Shown here in pieces: positions 1 through 14,393 of a DNA stretch of 64,000 nt. How positions within the stretch are numbered: position 1 is the first letter of the stretch; the number at the start of each line of letters is the position of its first letter. This DNA comes from Alphaproteobacteria bacterium. Its GTDB lineage: Bacteria > Pseudomonadota > Alphaproteobacteria > Rickettsiales > SXRF01. Under the pieces are notes generated by a model, which searched no databases, had not been told where the DNA came from, and saw only the letters and a list, made by a program, of their open reading frames with translations. The position numbers and the translations under genes were made by a program. Where the stretch lies: positions 62,001-126,000 of the forward strand of contig JANYES010000005.1 of NCBI GenBank assembly GCA_025362975.1, in the 5' to 3' direction.

Positions 1-378
1 CCGTCGCCGCCAGTAGGTCCCGCTCTCGGTCAGCGCGGCCTGAACATCATGGAATTCTGCAAAGCGTTCAACGCTGCAACCCAGAAAATGGAACCGGGCG
101 CTCCGATTCCGGTGGTTATCACCGCTTATCAGGACCGTACGTTTACCTTCATTACCCGCCTGTCGCCCGTTTCTTATTACATTAAGAAAGCGACCAAGAT
201 TGCCAAGGGTTCACAGACCCCGGGTAAAGGCGCTACCGCCGGTAAAATCACGATGACGCAGATCCGCGACATCGCGAAAGAGAAAATGAAAGACTTAAAC
301 GCTCATGACGTTGAAGCAGCTGCCCGCATGATTCGCGGCTCTGCCCAGTCCATGGGCCTTGAAATTGTGGAGGCTTAA
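1..378 (+). CDS. rplK: 50S ribosomal protein L11 (5'-truncated by window edge)
   Basis: The frame is open from base 1 and gives 125 of the usual ~142 residues; the N-terminal ~17 lie outside the window. The first visible residues are the L11 N-terminal signature [11 protein letters not shown], and the C-terminal RNA-binding domain follows, ending [13 protein letters not shown]11 binds the GTPase-associated region of 23S rRNA. A Met at base 49 is internal, because clear L11 sequence precedes it. rplA starts 4 nt downstream, as expected for an rplKA pair. Confidence 0.97.
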   Translation, partial: PSPPVGPALGQRGLNIMEFCKAFNAATQKMEPGAPIPVVITAYQDRTFTFITRLSPVSYYIKKATKIAKGSQTPGKGATAGKITMTQIRDIAKEKMKDLNAHDVEAAARMIRGSAQSMGLEIVEA

Positions 379-382
379 GATC

Positions 383-1081
383 ATGCCACGCGTAGCAAAA
401 AAGAGGAAAGGCCTCATCGCTAAAGTCGACATCACGAAGCGTTACAAGCTTGATGAAGCTGTAAAGCTCGTGAAATCCTCGGTCACCAGCAAATTCGATG
501 AAACCATCGACATCTGCATGAACCTCGGTATCGACCCGAAGCAGACCGAACAGACCATCCGCGGCATGGTTGCCATGCCAAACGGCACCGGCAAAAACAT
601 CATAGTTGCCGTATTCGCCCGCGGGGAAAAAGCAGCGGATGCCCTTAAAGCTGGCGCTGATTTCGCTGGCGCAGAAGACCTTTTCGAAAAGATCAACGGC
701 GGTTTCACTGATTTCGACCGCCTGATCGCCACCCCGGACATGATGGCTCTCGTCGGCCGTCTTGGTAAAGTACTGGGCCCGAAAGGCCTGATGCCGAACC
801 CGAAACTCGGCACCGTCACCCCGAACGTGGTCGACGCTGTGAAAGCAGCTAAATCCGGCCAGGTTGAATTCCGTCTCGATAAAGCTTCCATCGTCCATGC
901 GGGCGTTGGCAAAGCCAGCTTCTCCGAAGAGCATCTCATCCAGAACATTAAAGCGTTCATCGATGCTGTGACCAAAGCGAAGCCGAACGGTGTCAAAGGC
1001 AACTACATCAAGAAAATCGGCCTCTCTTCGTCGATGGGTTTGGGCATTAAGCTCGACCTTACCGACCTTGCAGCCGCTTAA
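383..1081 (+). CDS. rplA: 50S ribosomal protein L1
   Basis: 232 residues, the normal L1 length, starting [11 protein letters not shown]1 binds the 23S rRNA L1 stalk and in many bacteria represses its own mRNA. The ATG at 383 is chosen because a GGAGG lies at 369-373 with 9 nt spacing; an upstream in-frame start at 359 overlaps rplK and adds non-homologous residues. The conserved block [20 protein letters not shown] is present. rplJ follows after 12 nt, so no long L10-type leader exists between rplA and rplJ. Confidence 0.97.
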   Translation: MPRVAKKRKGLIAKVDITKRYKLDEAVKLVKSSVTSKFDETIDICMNLGIDPKQTEQTIRGMVAMPNGTGKNIIVAVFARGEKAADALKAGADFAGAEDLFEKINGGFTDFDRLIATPDMMALVGRLGKVLGPKGLMPNPKLGTVTPNVVDAVKAAKSGQVEFRLDKASIVHAGVGKASFSEEHLIQNIKAFIDAVTKAKPNGVKGNYIKKIGLSSSMGLGIKLDLTDLAAA

Positions 1082-1093
1082 AGGAGCTGACTC

Positions 1094-1606
1094 ATGAATC
1101 GTGCAGAAAAAAAAGCTTCGATCGAAAGCGTCAACGCCACCTTGAAAGAGGCGCAGATCGCACTAGTTGTACATAATAACGGCCTCACGGTCGCACAGAT
1201 GTCCGACCTCCGTGCTAAAATGCGTGCCGTAGGCGCTCACTTCAAAGTCTCTAAAAACCGTCTCGCCAAAATCGCGACCGTAGGCACCCCGTACGAAAAT
1301 CTCGCCGACCTTCTCAAGGGCCCGGCGGCAATCGCTACGTCGGCTGACCCGGTTTCGGTTGCTAAAGGCCTCGTGGACTTTGCTAAAACTAACGATAAGC
1401 TCGTCATTATTGGCGGTGCTTTCGCTGGCCAGAAGCTCGACGTGAAAGCCGTCGAAGCCCTGTCGAAATTACCTTCGCTCGACGAACTTCGTGGCAGACT
1501 CGTGGGCCTGTTACAGGCTCCGGCGCAACGTATCGCAAGTGTGCTTCAGGCACCCGGCGGTGCAGTGGCGCGTGTTATCGCGGCTCATTCTACGAAAGAA
1601 GGCTAA
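1094..1606 (+). CDS. rplJ: 50S ribosomal protein L10
   Basis: 170 residues, typical L10 length. It anchors L7/L12 dimers to the stalk base. The N-terminal rRNA-binding domain carries the family pattern around GLTVAQMSDLRAKMR and KVSKNRLAKIA; the C-terminal helix that holds L12 is the Ala/Leu-rich stretch around LLQAPAQRIASVLQAP. AAGGAG at 1081-1086 overlaps the rplA stop and drives the ATG at 1094. Confidence 0.97.
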   Translation: MNRAEKKASIESVNATLKEAQIALVVHNNGLTVAQMSDLRAKMRAVGAHFKVSKNRLAKIATVGTPYENLADLLKGPAAIATSADPVSVAKGLVDFAKTNDKLVIIGGAFAGQKLDVKAVEALSKLPSLDELRGRLVGLLQAPAQRIASVLQAPGGAVARVIAAHSTKEG

Positions 1607-1687
1607 TAAAGGAATTCTGGTGGCGAGATGCACGCCGCTTGATACAATAAGATAATAATTTTACGTATTTAACTCAGGAGTATTAAA

Positions 1688-2068
1688 ATGTCTGCTAACC
1701 TCGCACAAATCGTTGATACGCTTTCTGCTCTTTCCGTTATGGAAGCAGCTGAACTGTCCAAACTGCTTGAAGAAAAGTGGGGCGTTTCCGCCGCCGCTCC
1801 GGTTGCCGCCGCTGGCCCGGCCGCAGCTGCTGCAGGTCCTGCTGCTGAAGCACAGACCGAATTCAACGTTATCCTTGCTTCGGCTCCTGCCGACAAGAAA
1901 ATCGGCGTCATCAAAGTAGTTCGCGAAATCACGGGTCTCGGCCTGAAAGAAGCGAAAGACCTCGTTGAAGCTGCACCGAAGCCTGTTAAAGAAGGCGTAA
2001 GCAAAGACGAAGCTGAAAAGGTCAGGAAAGCTCTCGCTGAAGCCGGTGCAACCGTTGAAGTTAAATAG
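1688..2068 (+). CDS. rplL: 50S ribosomal protein L7/L12
   Basis: 126 residues: an N-terminal dimerisation helix ([20 protein letters not shown]), an Ala/Pro/Gly hinge at about 36-55, and the C-terminal factor-binding domain with [20 protein letters not shown]. It recruits translation GTPases. The 81-nt gap after rplJ is AT-rich and carries a weak TTGATA-like box at 1639-1644, so an extra promoter for this high-copy protein is possible but not shown. Shine-Dalgarno CAGGAG at 1675-1680. Confidence 0.97.
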   Translation: MSANLAQIVDTLSALSVMEAAELSKLLEEKWGVSAAAPVAAAGPAAAAAGPAAEAQTEFNVILASAPADKKIGVIKVVREITGLGLKEAKDLVEAAPKPVKEGVSKDEAEKVRKALAEAGATVEVK

Positions 2069-2092
2069 TTTTACTTGATACTACAGCAATAA

Positions 2093-2138
2093 GGGGTGCT
2101 GCCACCTTCTAAAGAAGGGTTGGCGGCACTCCCTTTTT
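2093..2138 (+). terminator. Intrinsic terminator/attenuator between rplL and rpoB
   Basis: Long hairpin: left arm 2093-2104 pairs with 2121-2133 (one bulge), extended inside by CCTTC (2105-2109) with GAAGG (2114-2118), followed by five T at 2134-2138. In E. coli a partial terminator at the same place lowers rpoBC expression relative to the ribosomal genes. That role here is inferred from position and structure. Confidence 0.75.
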
Positions 2139-2210
2139 GCCGTTTATACGCTTACGATTTACGATTCCTACGTACGTTTTTTATAAAAGCCAGTTTTTAA
2201 AGGGGTTCCC

Positions 2211-5200
2211 ATGGTGCAGGCTCAGCAGTCACGTCTGTCATTCACCGCTCGCAAGCGCATCCGTAAAAGCTTTGGTCGTATTGAGACCGTTGTGTCGATG
2301 CCCAACCTGATCGAAGTTCAAAAAAATTCCTACGACCACTTCCTCCAAATCAACATCGCCGCCGAAAAGCGCACCAACACCGGCCTGCACAGCGTCTTCA
2401 AATCGGTCTTCCCGATTAAAGACTTCGCAGAAACCGCGACCCTCGAATTCGTAAAATTCAATTTCGACCAGCCGAAATACGACGTGGATGAATGCCGTTC
2501 GCGTGGCATCAACTTCTCCGCTCCCCTTCGCGTGACGCTGCGCCTGATCGTGTGGATCGTCGACGAAGACACCGGCGCCCGCGAAATCAAGGACATCAAA
2601 GAGCAAGACGTCTACATGGGCGATATTCCGCTCATGACCGATAACGGCACCTTCATCATCAACGGCACCGAGCGCGTGATTGTGTCGCAGATGCACCGTT
2701 CGCCGGGCGTGTTCTTCGACCATGACCACGGTAAGACCCACTCCTCGGGCAAATTCCTTTACTCCGCTCGTATCATTCCTTATCGCGGCTCATGGCTCGA
2801 TTTCGAATTCGACGCGAAAGACTTAGTCAACGCCCGCATCGACCGTCGCCGCAAAATCCCGGTCACGTCGCTCTTACGCGCGCTCGGCATGGACAATGAA
2901 ACCATCCTGAACACGTTCTACGGCAAGACCACCTACAAAAAACAGAAAAAAGGCTGGGCTGCGAAGTTCAACCCGGAAAACTGGAAAGGCGTCAAACTCG
3001 CCAATGACCTCGTAGACGCGAAGACCGGCAAGGTCATCGCCGAAATCGGCAAGAAAATGAACGTCCGCCTGGCGAAGAAATTCGCTGAGGAAGGCCTCAA
3101 AGAATACATGGTGAGCGATGAAAACTTCGCTGGCAAATACGTCGCCAACGACATCATCAACGAAAAAACCGGCGAAATCTACATCGAAGCAGGTGAAGAA
3201 ATCAACGCGGCCTCCATCGCCCTTCTCGACGAAGCAGGCATCAAGGACATCCCGGTTCTCGACATCGACCATATTAACGTGGGTGCGTATATCCGCAACA
3301 CGTTGCTCGTGGACAAGAACACCACCAAGGAAGATGCCCTCATCGACATTTACCGCGTGATGCGCCCCGGCGAACCGACGACGGCTGAAGCTGCTGAAGC
3401 CCTCTTCCACTCGCTGTTCTTCGAATCGGAACGTTACGACCTCTCGGCCGTCGGTCGCGTGAAGATGAACGCACGTCTCGGCCTCGATTCGGCTGAAGAA
3501 GTCGGCATCCTGACCAATGACGACATCGTCGCTGTTGTCAAATTGCTTGTCGGCCTGAAAGACGGCGTCGGCGAAATCGACGATATCGATCATCTTGGCA
3601 ACCGCCGCGTTCGGTCGGTCGGTGAATTGATGGAAAACCAGTTCCGCATCGGCTTACTCCGCATGGAACGCTCGATCGTTGAGCGTATGTCGTCTGTCGA
3701 TATCGACACCGTCATGCCACACGATCTCGTCAACGCCAAGCCAGTTGCCGCAGCCATCCGCGAATTCTTCGGCTCCTCGCAGCTGTCGCAGTTCATGGAT
3801 CAAACCAACCCGCTGTCGGAAATCACCCACAAGCGCCGCCTTTCGGCCCTTGGACCCGGTGGCCTTACCCGCGAACGCGCCGGCTTCGAAGTACGCGACG
3901 TACATCCGACGCATTACGGCCGCATCTGCCCGATTGAAACACCGGAAGGTCCGAATATCGGCCTGATCAACTCGATGGCGACCTATGCCCGTGTCAACAA
4001 ATACGGCTTTATCGAATCGCCGTATCGCAAAGTCATCAGCGGCAAAGTGACCGACGAAGTGATTTACCTCTCGGCAATCGAAGAAGGCAAATACTCGATC
4101 GCACAGGCGAACTCGAACCTCGACGACAAAGGCAAATTCGCCGACGATTTGATTTCCTGCCGCCGCAACGGGGACTTCGTCCTCGTTGGCCCCGATGGCA
4201 TCGACTTCATTGACGTAGCACCTAAGCAGCTCGTGTCAGTCGCTGCCGCACTCATTCCGTTCCTTGAGAACGATGACGCGAACCGCGCGCTCATGGGCTC
4301 GAACATGCAACGTCAGGCAGTACCGCTTCTGCGCTCGGAAGCGCCGCTCGTCGGCACCGGCATGGAAGAAATCGTAGCGAAGGATTCCGGTGTAACCACC
4401 GTGGCCCGCCGCTCCGGCACCGTCGACCAGGTAGACGCAACGCGTATCGTAATCCGCTCTTCGGAATCGACCGAAGAAGGCTCGCCGGGCGTTGATATCT
4501 ACAACCTGATCAAGTTCACCCGCTCGAACCAAAACACCTGCCTAAACCAGCGTCCGCTGATCAAAGTAGGCGACATCGTAAAGGCTGGCGACATCATCGC
4601 AGACGGTCCGTCGACCGATCTCGGTGAATTGGCGCTGGGCCGCAACGTGCTCGTGGCCTTCATGCCGTGGAACGGTTACAACTTCGAAGATTCGATCCTG
4701 ATCTCCGAACGTATCGTGTCCGAAGACGTGTTCACCTCTATCCACATCGAAGAATTTGAAGTGATGGCGCGTGACACCAAACTCGGCGCGGAAGAAATCA
4801 CCCGCGACATTCCGAACGTCGGCGAAGAAGCTCTTCGCAACCTCGACGAAATCGGCGTGGTGCATATCGGTGCGGAAGTTCAGCCGGGCGACATTCTCGT
4901 AGGTAAAGTGACCCCGAAATCGGAATCCCCGATGACGCCGGAAGAAAAACTGCTTCGCGCCATCTTCGGCGAAAAAGCGTCGGACGTTCGCGATTCATCC
5001 CTCCGCCTGCCTCCGGGCGTGGCCGGTACGATCGTTGGCGTGCGCATCTTCTCCCGCCGCGGCATTGAAAAAGACGAACGTGCTCTTTCCATCGAAAAAG
5101 CCGAAATCGAACGCTTAGCTAAAGATCGTGACGACGAACGCGCGATCATCGAACGCTTCGTGTACGGCCGTATGCGCGAGTTGCTCGACGGTAAGAAAGC

Positions 5201-6335
5201 GACCTCCGGCCCGAAAGGCTTCAAAGCAGGTGCCGATATCGACGCCAAGACCTTCGAAGAATTCTCCAAAGGTCAATGGTGGCAGTTCGCGGTGAAAGAC
5301 AACGCCGTTATGGCTGAAATCGAGTCGCTCAAGAAGCAGCTCGACAACGCCGTGTCGCGCATCAACTCGAAGTTCGAAGAAAAAGTATCCAAAGTACAGG
5401 CTGGCGACGATCTGATGCCGGGCGTTCTGAAAATGGTGAAAGTCTTCGTCGCCGTAAAACGCAAACTGCAACCGGGCGACAAGATGGCAGGCCGCCACGG
5501 GAACAAAGGGGTTATCTCCAAAATCGTTCCGGTGGAAGACATGCCGTATCTCGAAGACGGCACGCAGGTGGATATCGTGCTCAACCCGCTCGGCGTACCT
5601 TCGCGCATGAACGTGGGTCAGATTCTCGAAACCCACCTTGGCTGGGCGTCTGCGGGTATCGGTAAGCAGATTCGCGGGATGCTGGAAGAAGTGCAGCAAA
5701 ATAGCAATCGTGCCGCTGCCATGAAACCGGTTCGCGAGTTCTTAGGCGACATGTACGAAGACAAGGACAACCGCAAGGAAATCATGGGCATGTCCGATGA
5801 TGAAGTCCATGAACTGGCCGTAAACCTGAAAAAAGGTGTCCCGTTCGCAACGCCGGTATTCGACGGCGCGAAAGAGGAAGACATCGTCAGCTGGCTGAAA
5901 AAAGCCGGTCAGGCGACCTCGGGTCAGGTTACTCTGTATGATGGCCGTTCGGGCGAAGCCTTCGACCGTAAAGTAACCGTCGGTTACATTTACATGTTGA
6001 AGCTTCACCATCTGGTCGACGACAAGATCCACGCGCGCTCCATTGGGCCGTACTCACTCGTCACGCAGCAGCCGCTGGGTGGTAAGTCGCAGTTCGGTGG
6101 CCAGCGCTTCGGGGAAATGGAATGCTGGGCGCTTCAGGCGTACGGCGCAGCCTATACACTGCAAGAAATGCTCACGGTAAAATCCGACGACGTGGCGGGC
6201 CGCAGCAAGATCTATGAATCGATCGTGCGTGGTGACAACAGCTTCGAGTCCGGGATCCCTGAGTCCTTCCACGTGATGGTGAAGGAATTGCGCTCACTCG
6301 GCCTCAACGTAGAGCTTGTTGAGAAAGAAGTTTAA
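2211..6335 (+). CDS. rpoB: DNA-directed RNA polymerase subunit beta
   Basis: 1374 residues, full length for alphaproteobacterial RpoB. Visible landmarks: the fork and rifampicin region around [20 protein letters not shown] and [11 protein letters not shown], the block [17 protein letters not shown], the catalytic-side block [15 protein letters not shown], and the C-terminal clamp sequence [20 protein letters not shown]. Rifampicin-pocket residues look wild type (QFMDQ, HKRR). ATG at 2211 follows AAGGGG at 2199-2204. It starts 73 nt after the attenuator and is followed by a hairpin and rpoC. Confidence 0.98.
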   Translation: MVQAQQSRLSFTARKRIRKSFGRIETVVSMPNLIEVQKNSYDHFLQINIAAEKRTNTGLHSVFKSVFPIKDFAETATLEFVKFNFDQPKYDVDECRSRGINFSAPLRVTLRLIVWIVDEDTGAREIKDIKEQDVYMGDIPLMTDNGTFIINGTERVIVSQMHRSPGVFFDHDHGKTHSSGKFLYSARIIPYRGSWLDFEFDAKDLVNARIDRRRKIPVTSLLRALGMDNETILNTFYGKTTYKKQKKGWAAKFNPENWKGVKLANDLVDAKTGKVIAEIGKKMNVRLAKKFAEEGLKEYMVSDENFAGKYVANDIINEKTGEIYIEAGEEINAASIALLDEAGIKDIPVLDIDHINVGAYIRNTLLVDKNTTKEDALIDIYRVMRPGEPTTAEAAEALFHSLFFESERYDLSAVGRVKMNARLGLDSAEEVGILTNDDIVAVVKLLVGLKDGVGEIDDIDHLGNRRVRSVGELMENQFRIGLLRMERSIVERMSSVDIDTVMPHDLVNAKPVAAAIREFFGSSQLSQFMDQTNPLSEITHKRRLSALGPGGLTRERAGFEVRDVHPTHYGRICPIETPEGPNIGLINSMATYARVNKYGFIESPYRKVISGKVTDEVIYLSAIEEGKYSIAQANSNLDDKGKFADDLISCRRNGDFVLVGPDGIDFIDVAPKQLVSVAAALIPFLENDDANRALMGSNMQRQAVPLLRSEAPLVGTGMEEIVAKDSGVTTVARRSGTVDQVDATRIVIRSSESTEEGSPGVDIYNLIKFTRSNQNTCLNQRPLIKVGDIVKAGDIIADGPSTDLGELALGRNVLVAFMPWNGYNFEDSILISERIVSEDVFTSIHIEEFEVMARDTKLGAEEITRDIPNVGEEALRNLDEIGVVHIGAEVQPGDILVGKVTPKSESPMTPEEKLLRAIFGEKASDVRDSSLRLPPGVAGTIVGVRIFSRRGIEKDERALSIEKAEIERLAKDRDDERAIIERFVYGRMRELLDGKKATSGPKGFKAGADIDAKTFEEFSKGQWWQFAVKDNAVMAEIESLKKQLDNAVSRINSKFEEKVSKVQAGDDLMPGVLKMVKVFVAVKRKLQPGDKMAGRHGNKGVISKIVPVEDMPYLEDGTQVDIVLNPLGVPSRMNVGQILETHLGWASAGIGKQIRGMLEEVQQNSNRAAAMKPVREFLGDMYEDKDNRKEIMGMSDDEVHELAVNLKKGVPFATPVFDGAKEEDIVSWLKKAGQATSGQVTLYDGRSGEAFDRKVTVGYIYMLKLHHLVDDKIHARSIGPYSLVTQQPLGGKSQFGGQRFGEMECWALQAYGAAYTLQEMLTVKSDDVAGRSKIYESIVRGDNSFESGIPESFHVMVKELRSLGLNVELVEKEV

Positions 6336-6340
6336 TAGCC

Positions 6341-6372
6341 TTCGCCGGGTGCCAGACACCCGGCGAAGTTTT
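6341..6372 (+). terminator. Perfect 11-bp hairpin between rpoB and rpoC
   Basis: Left arm 6341-6351 and right arm 6357-6367 pair perfectly around a 5-nt loop, followed by GTTTT. It looks like a weak intrinsic terminator, or an RNA-processing or stability element, in the 90-nt rpoB-rpoC gap. The short T tract argues against efficient termination, which fits the need to express rpoC. Confidence 0.5.
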
Positions 6373-6374
6373 AA

Positions 6375-10625
<4,251 letters not shown>

Positions 10626-10630
10626 CAAGG

Positions 10631-10663
10631 AAAAAGCCGGGGATTATTCCCCGGCTTTTTTTT
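10631..10663 (+). terminator. Strong intrinsic terminator after rpoC
   Basis: A GC-rich perfect hairpin (AAAAAGCCGGGGA at 10631-10643 with its complement at 10648-10660, TTAT loop) ends in eight T. It closes the rpoBC operon. The next start codon is only 7 nt beyond the T run, so rlmB depends on read-through or on a promoter inside rpoC. Confidence 0.9.
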
Positions 10664-10670
10664 CACGCAT

Positions 10671-11387
10671 ATGAAACACGCCCCCCACTATCTCTTCGGT
10701 AACCACGCGGTGCTCGCCGCGGTGGCAAACCCCATGCGCAAAATCAAGCGCGTCATGGTGACTAAAAGCACGCAGGCCGAGCTCGGCCATCATTTCGCGG
10801 GCTTTAAAAACCTGAGCATCATCGAAGGCCAGAAGCTCGACCACATGCTACCGCCGGGTTCGGTGCATCAAGGGGTTGCCATCGAGTGCGAGCCCCTCGC
10901 CCAGCCTTCGCTACAACACTTTCTCGCCGACCATGCCGACAAGCCTTTGCTGCTGCTCGACCAGATTTCCGACCCGCATAATATCGGCGCCATCCTGCGC
11001 TCGGCGGCCGCCTTTGACGTGGGGGCGGTGATCGCCACCGACCGCAACGCACCGGGCGAATCGGGCGTCATGGCCAAGGCCGCCTCCGGCGCGCTGGAAC
11101 TCGTGCCGCTCATCACCGTCACTAACCTCGTCCAGTCCATCGAGATCATTAAAAAATCCGGCTACTGGATTGCCGGGCTCGATGGTAGCGCCAAGCAAAC
11201 GCTGGCCGAAGCCAAGCTCGATGCTAAAACCGCCCTCGTGCTTGGCGCCGAAGGTTCGGGCCTGCGCCGCCTTACCACCGAGCATTGCGACTTCCTCGTC
11301 AAACTCCCGATGTCGGACCGGATGGAATCGCTCAACGTCTCCAACGCCGCCGCCGTGGCCCTCTACGAGCTGTTCACAAAACGATGA
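10671..11387 (+). CDS. rlmB: 23S rRNA (guanosine 2251-2'-O)-methyltransferase, TrmH/SpoU family
   Basis: 238 residues. An N-terminal RNA-binding domain (LFGNHAVLAAVANP) precedes a SPOUT methyltransferase domain with motif 1 LLLDQISDPHNIGAILRSAA, motif 2 LVLGAEGSGLRRL and motif 3 KLPMSDRMESLNVSNAAAV, whose knot binds AdoMet. Known members methylate G2251 in the peptidyl-transferase P loop. No Shine-Dalgarno is visible, since the start lies just past the rpoC terminator. It overlaps the next gene by 4 nt (ATGA). TrmH tRNA methylase is a less likely alternative. Confidence 0.9.
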   Translation: MKHAPHYLFGNHAVLAAVANPMRKIKRVMVTKSTQAELGHHFAGFKNLSIIEGQKLDHMLPPGSVHQGVAIECEPLAQPSLQHFLADHADKPLLLLDQISDPHNIGAILRSAAAFDVGAVIATDRNAPGESGVMAKAASGALELVPLITVTNLVQSIEIIKKSGYWIAGLDGSAKQTLAEAKLDAKTALVLGAEGSGLRRLTTEHCDFLVKLPMSDRMESLNVSNAAAVALYELFTKR

Positions 11388-12037
11388 TACGCAGGCTGGT
11401 CTACCGCAAAAAAGGCAAAGAGCCCGAATGCGTTAGCGACTTCCTGGCACGCACGAGCCCCACGCACCCGTCATTCGCCAAAGAAATGAGCCGCCTTCGC
11501 CGCCCCGAGATCGACGACCACGCGCTTCAGGCCTTATGCCAGCATTTCGCCGCCGGCGTGCAATACGTGTCCGACCATTACGGCGCAGCGCCGAGCACCA
11601 TCGGCTTTACCGATTGCCTCACCTCTGATGAAGCGCCGCTGGCCAATCCCCACGACCCGTTCGCCCTCGAAGAAGACGGCAACATGATCGCTGCCATCTA
11701 CGACCCCGATGACCAGTCCATCACCATCAGCCGCGCACTGCTCAACGGCATGCTGACCAATGACGACCAGGCCTATTTCGCCGACGATTTCCGGCAGGAA
11801 TACCCCGTCACCGCGCAGCAATACATGTTCCTTCTGGGCGTCGAGGAAGCCTATCACCACAAGCAGAAATTCGGCGGCTCGAAAGCGCAGCGCAAAGGCT
11901 TCTACACCATCGATTCACGCCTGAGTGAGAACGCCAGCCACAGGGACGACCCGCACGAAAGCGAAGTCCGCCGCATCGTGCTTGAAGTCGCCCGCGATGT
12001 CGGTATCATCAGGCATCAATCGCGACGCATGCTGTAA
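11384..12037 (+). CDS. Unknown 217-aa protein with an EExxH motif
   Basis: I do not recognise a named family. The ATG overlaps the rlmB stop (ATGA), so translation is probably coupled; a longer frame from 11285 lies inside rlmB and is rejected. Soluble and acidic, with no membrane segment. Residues 101-117 (MIAAIYDPDDQSITISR) followed by GVEEAYHHK at 152-160 resemble in layout the strand-then-helix of zinc metallopeptidases, but the usual HExxH reads EEAYH. A similar EExxH arrangement occurs in the gene at 22570-23490. A peptidase-like fold is inference. Confidence 0.75.
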   Translation: MIRRLVYRKKGKEPECVSDFLARTSPTHPSFAKEMSRLRRPEIDDHALQALCQHFAAGVQYVSDHYGAAPSTIGFTDCLTSDEAPLANPHDPFALEEDGNMIAAIYDPDDQSITISRALLNGMLTNDDQAYFADDFRQEYPVTAQQYMFLLGVEEAYHHKQKFGGSKAQRKGFYTIDSRLSENASHRDDPHESEVRRIVLEVARDVGIIRHQSRRML

Positions 12038-12038
12038 T

Positions 12039-12365
12039 ATGAAACGCTTCCACATCTCCATTTCCGTTGACGATTTCGCCGCCTCCATCGCCGATTACAG
12101 TGAACGTCTGGGCACGTCGCCCTCGATTGTGAAAGACAACCGCTACGCGCTATGGCGCACCGATACGCTTAATTTTTCCATCAGCCAGAAACCCGACCAG
12201 CCGGCAGGACTCGTGCGCCATATCGGCTTTGAAGACGACGATGCCACAGGTTTTAGCGAAAGCACCGACGTGAATGGTATCATCTGGGAAACATTCTCCA
12301 AAGAAACGCAGGCCGCCGAAATTCGCGACAAAATCCCCGGCGCCACCGTGCTCAAAGATGAGTGA
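12039..12365 (+). CDS. Short VOC (glyoxalase/ArsI-like) family protein
   Basis: 108 residues, starting one base after the previous stop. The opening MKRFHISISVDDFAASIADY and later ALWRTDTLNFSIS and HIGFE match the pattern of vicinal-oxygen-chelate proteins close to ArsI/CadI. The protein contains no cysteine, so the thiol pair ArsI uses to bind trivalent arsenic is absent, and it is shorter than ArsI (~150). Organoarsenical lyase activity is therefore unlikely; the substrate is unknown. It overlaps the following GNAT gene by 8 nt. Confidence 0.8.
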   Translation: MKRFHISISVDDFAASIADYSERLGTSPSIVKDNRYALWRTDTLNFSISQKPDQPAGLVRHIGFEDDDATGFSESTDVNGIIWETFSKETQAAEIRDKIPGATVLKDE

Positions 12366-12867
12366 TATCAGGTTGCTCACCATCGCCGACGTGAAAGCCA
12401 TGCGCGGCCTACGCTTGCGTGGCCTCAAAGACCATCCCGATGCTTTCTTAGACGATTTCTCCGAAGCCGCACAGTGGCCGCTTGCGCGCTATGAAACATG
12501 GTTCGGCAATGGCTGGATCGCCGGTGCGTTTATCGCCGGTGAGTTGCTCGGCATGTCGGGTCTGTACCGCGAAAAGGGTGCACGCATCCAACATAAAGGC
12601 GTCGTCTGGGGCGTGTATGTCGCCCCTGAGGCGCGCGGGCATCAATTCGCTTTCCAACTAATTTCCCTGCTTTTAGAGCACGCAAGCGCCGCCGGTCTTG
12701 AGCAAGCCATGCTCAGCACGAATTTGGCCAGCGCCAGCACCGTCGCGCTATACCAGAGCCTCGGCTTCGAACCGTGGGGCGTGGAAAAGCGCATCATGAA
12801 GCTCGCCGATGGAAGTTACATCGACGATGTGGTAATGACAAAGTACCTCAAACCCTTGGACGTATAA
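12358..12867 (+). CDS. GNAT family N-acetyltransferase
   Basis: 169 residues from ATG 12358, overlapping the VOC gene end. The GNAT core is clear: [19 protein letters not shown] contains the acetyl-CoA pyrophosphate-binding segment (R/Q-x-x-G-x-A variant ARGHQFA), and [16 protein letters not shown] is the usual motif B helix. Members acetylate amino groups of small molecules or protein N termini; the substrate cannot be told here. Its stop overlaps the ubiD start (TAATG). Confidence 0.88.
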   Translation: MSDIRLLTIADVKAMRGLRLRGLKDHPDAFLDDFSEAAQWPLARYETWFGNGWIAGAFIAGELLGMSGLYREKGARIQHKGVVWGVYVAPEARGHQFAFQLISLLLEHASAAGLEQAMLSTNLASASTVALYQSLGFEPWGVEKRIMKLADGSYIDDVVMTKYLKPLDV

Positions 12868-14357
12868 TGGCCTTTTCCTCGCTTCGCGATTTCATCGCGC
12901 ATTTAGAAAAACACGGCGAGCTTATCCGCGTGAAAGAGCCGGTTTCGCCTGTGCTGGAAATGACGGAAATCGGCACGCGTTTGATCGCTGAAGGCGGCCC
13001 CGCCGTGCTGTTTGAAAACGTCGTGGGCTACGACACGCCGTGCCTGATCAACCTGTTCGGCACCATCAAGCGCGTGGCATGGGGCATGGGACGCGAGCCG
13101 CATGAGCTGCGCGAAGTCGGCAAGATGCTCGCTTTCATGAAACAGCCCGAACCGCCCGGCGGCTGGAAAGAAGCCTTCGACATGCTACCGATGCTGCGCA
13201 CCGTCATGGCGATGAAGCCCAAAACCGTGAGCCGCGCGCCGTGTCAGGAAGTCGTCCTTACCGGTGACGATATCGACCTTTCCAAGCTGCCCATCCAGAC
13301 CTGCTGGCCCGGCGAGCCTGCGCCGCTGATTACGTGGCCACTTGTCGTTACCAAAGGGCCTACCGACGACAAGGAAGACAATTTCAACCTCGGCATTTAC
13401 CGCATGCAGGTGTTGGGCAAAAACAAAACGCTGATGCGCTGGCTGAAGCATCGCGGCGGTGCGCAGCAGCACGCGCGCTGGGGCAAACAAAAGCGCGAAC
13501 CTTTCCCGGCTGCCGCCGTCATCGGGGCCGATCCGGGCACCATCCTTGCCGCGGTCACGCCGATTCCCGATACGCTGTCGGAATACCAATTTGCCGGGCT
13601 TTTGCGCGGCACTAAAGTCGAGCTGGTCGACTGCAAAACCGTTCCGCTCAAAGTCCCGGCGCAGGCAGAGATCGTGCTCGAAGGTTACGTGAGCCTCGAA
13701 GATTACGGCGACGAAGGCCCGTACGGCGACCACACCGGCTATTACAACTCCGTTGAGCCCTTCCCTGTTTTCACCATCACCGCCATCACCCGGCGCGAAA
13801 AACCGATTTACCTCACCACTTACACGGGACGCCCGCCCGACGAACCCTCGGTGCTCGGCGAAGCGCTCAACGAAGTTTTCATTCCGCTACTGCAACAACA
13901 ATTTCCCGAGATCGTCGATTTCTGGCTGCCGCCGGAAGGCTGCTCGTACCGCGTCGCCGTGGTCTCGATCAAGAAGGCCTATGCTGGCCATGCCAAGCGC
14001 ATCATGATGGGCGTGTGGTCATTTTTGCGCCAGTTCGTCTACACCAAATGGATCATCGTCGTCGACGATGACATCAACTGCCGCGACTGGAAAGACGTCA
14101 TCTGGGCCATGTCCACCCGCATGGACCCGGTGCGCGACGTTACACTTATTAGCAACACTCCTATCGACTATCTCGACTTCGCCTCCCCTGAATCCGGGCT
14201 GGGCGGCAAGATAGGGCTGGACGCAACGAATAAATTGCCGCCCGAGACCCACCGCGAATGGGGCAAGGAAATCTCTATGGAACAAGATGTTATAAATAAA
14301 GTATCTGACATTTGGGACAAATTGGGACTACCCGGCACAGGAAAACCTGTCTGGTAA
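12867..14357 (+). CDS. ubiD: 4-hydroxy-3-polyprenylbenzoate decarboxylase
   Basis: 496 residues, full length for UbiD. The enzyme removes the ring carboxylate in ubiquinone synthesis with prenylated FMN made by UbiX (not in this window). The UbiD blocks are visible: [18 protein letters not shown], the N-terminal flavin-side region, and [20 protein letters not shown] with the conserved acidic residues. ATG 12867 overlaps the GNAT stop by one base and begins [19 protein letters not shown]. It is the last gene of a five-gene coupled run that starts with rlmB. Confidence 0.95.
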   Translation: MAFSSLRDFIAHLEKHGELIRVKEPVSPVLEMTEIGTRLIAEGGPAVLFENVVGYDTPCLINLFGTIKRVAWGMGREPHELREVGKMLAFMKQPEPPGGWKEAFDMLPMLRTVMAMKPKTVSRAPCQEVVLTGDDIDLSKLPIQTCWPGEPAPLITWPLVVTKGPTDDKEDNFNLGIYRMQVLGKNKTLMRWLKHRGGAQQHARWGKQKREPFPAAAVIGADPGTILAAVTPIPDTLSEYQFAGLLRGTKVELVDCKTVPLKVPAQAEIVLEGYVSLEDYGDEGPYGDHTGYYNSVEPFPVFTITAITRREKPIYLTTYTGRPPDEPSVLGEALNEVFIPLLQQQFPEIVDFWLPPEGCSYRVAVVSIKKAYAGHAKRIMMGVWSFLRQFVYTKWIIVVDDDINCRDWKDVIWAMSTRMDPVRDVTLISNTPIDYLDFASPESGLGGKIGLDATNKLPPETHREWGKEISMEQDVINKVSDIWDKLGLPGTGKPVW

Positions 14358-14393
14358 GCGGTTCTTAACGGTTCAGCGCTATACTCACCTTAT

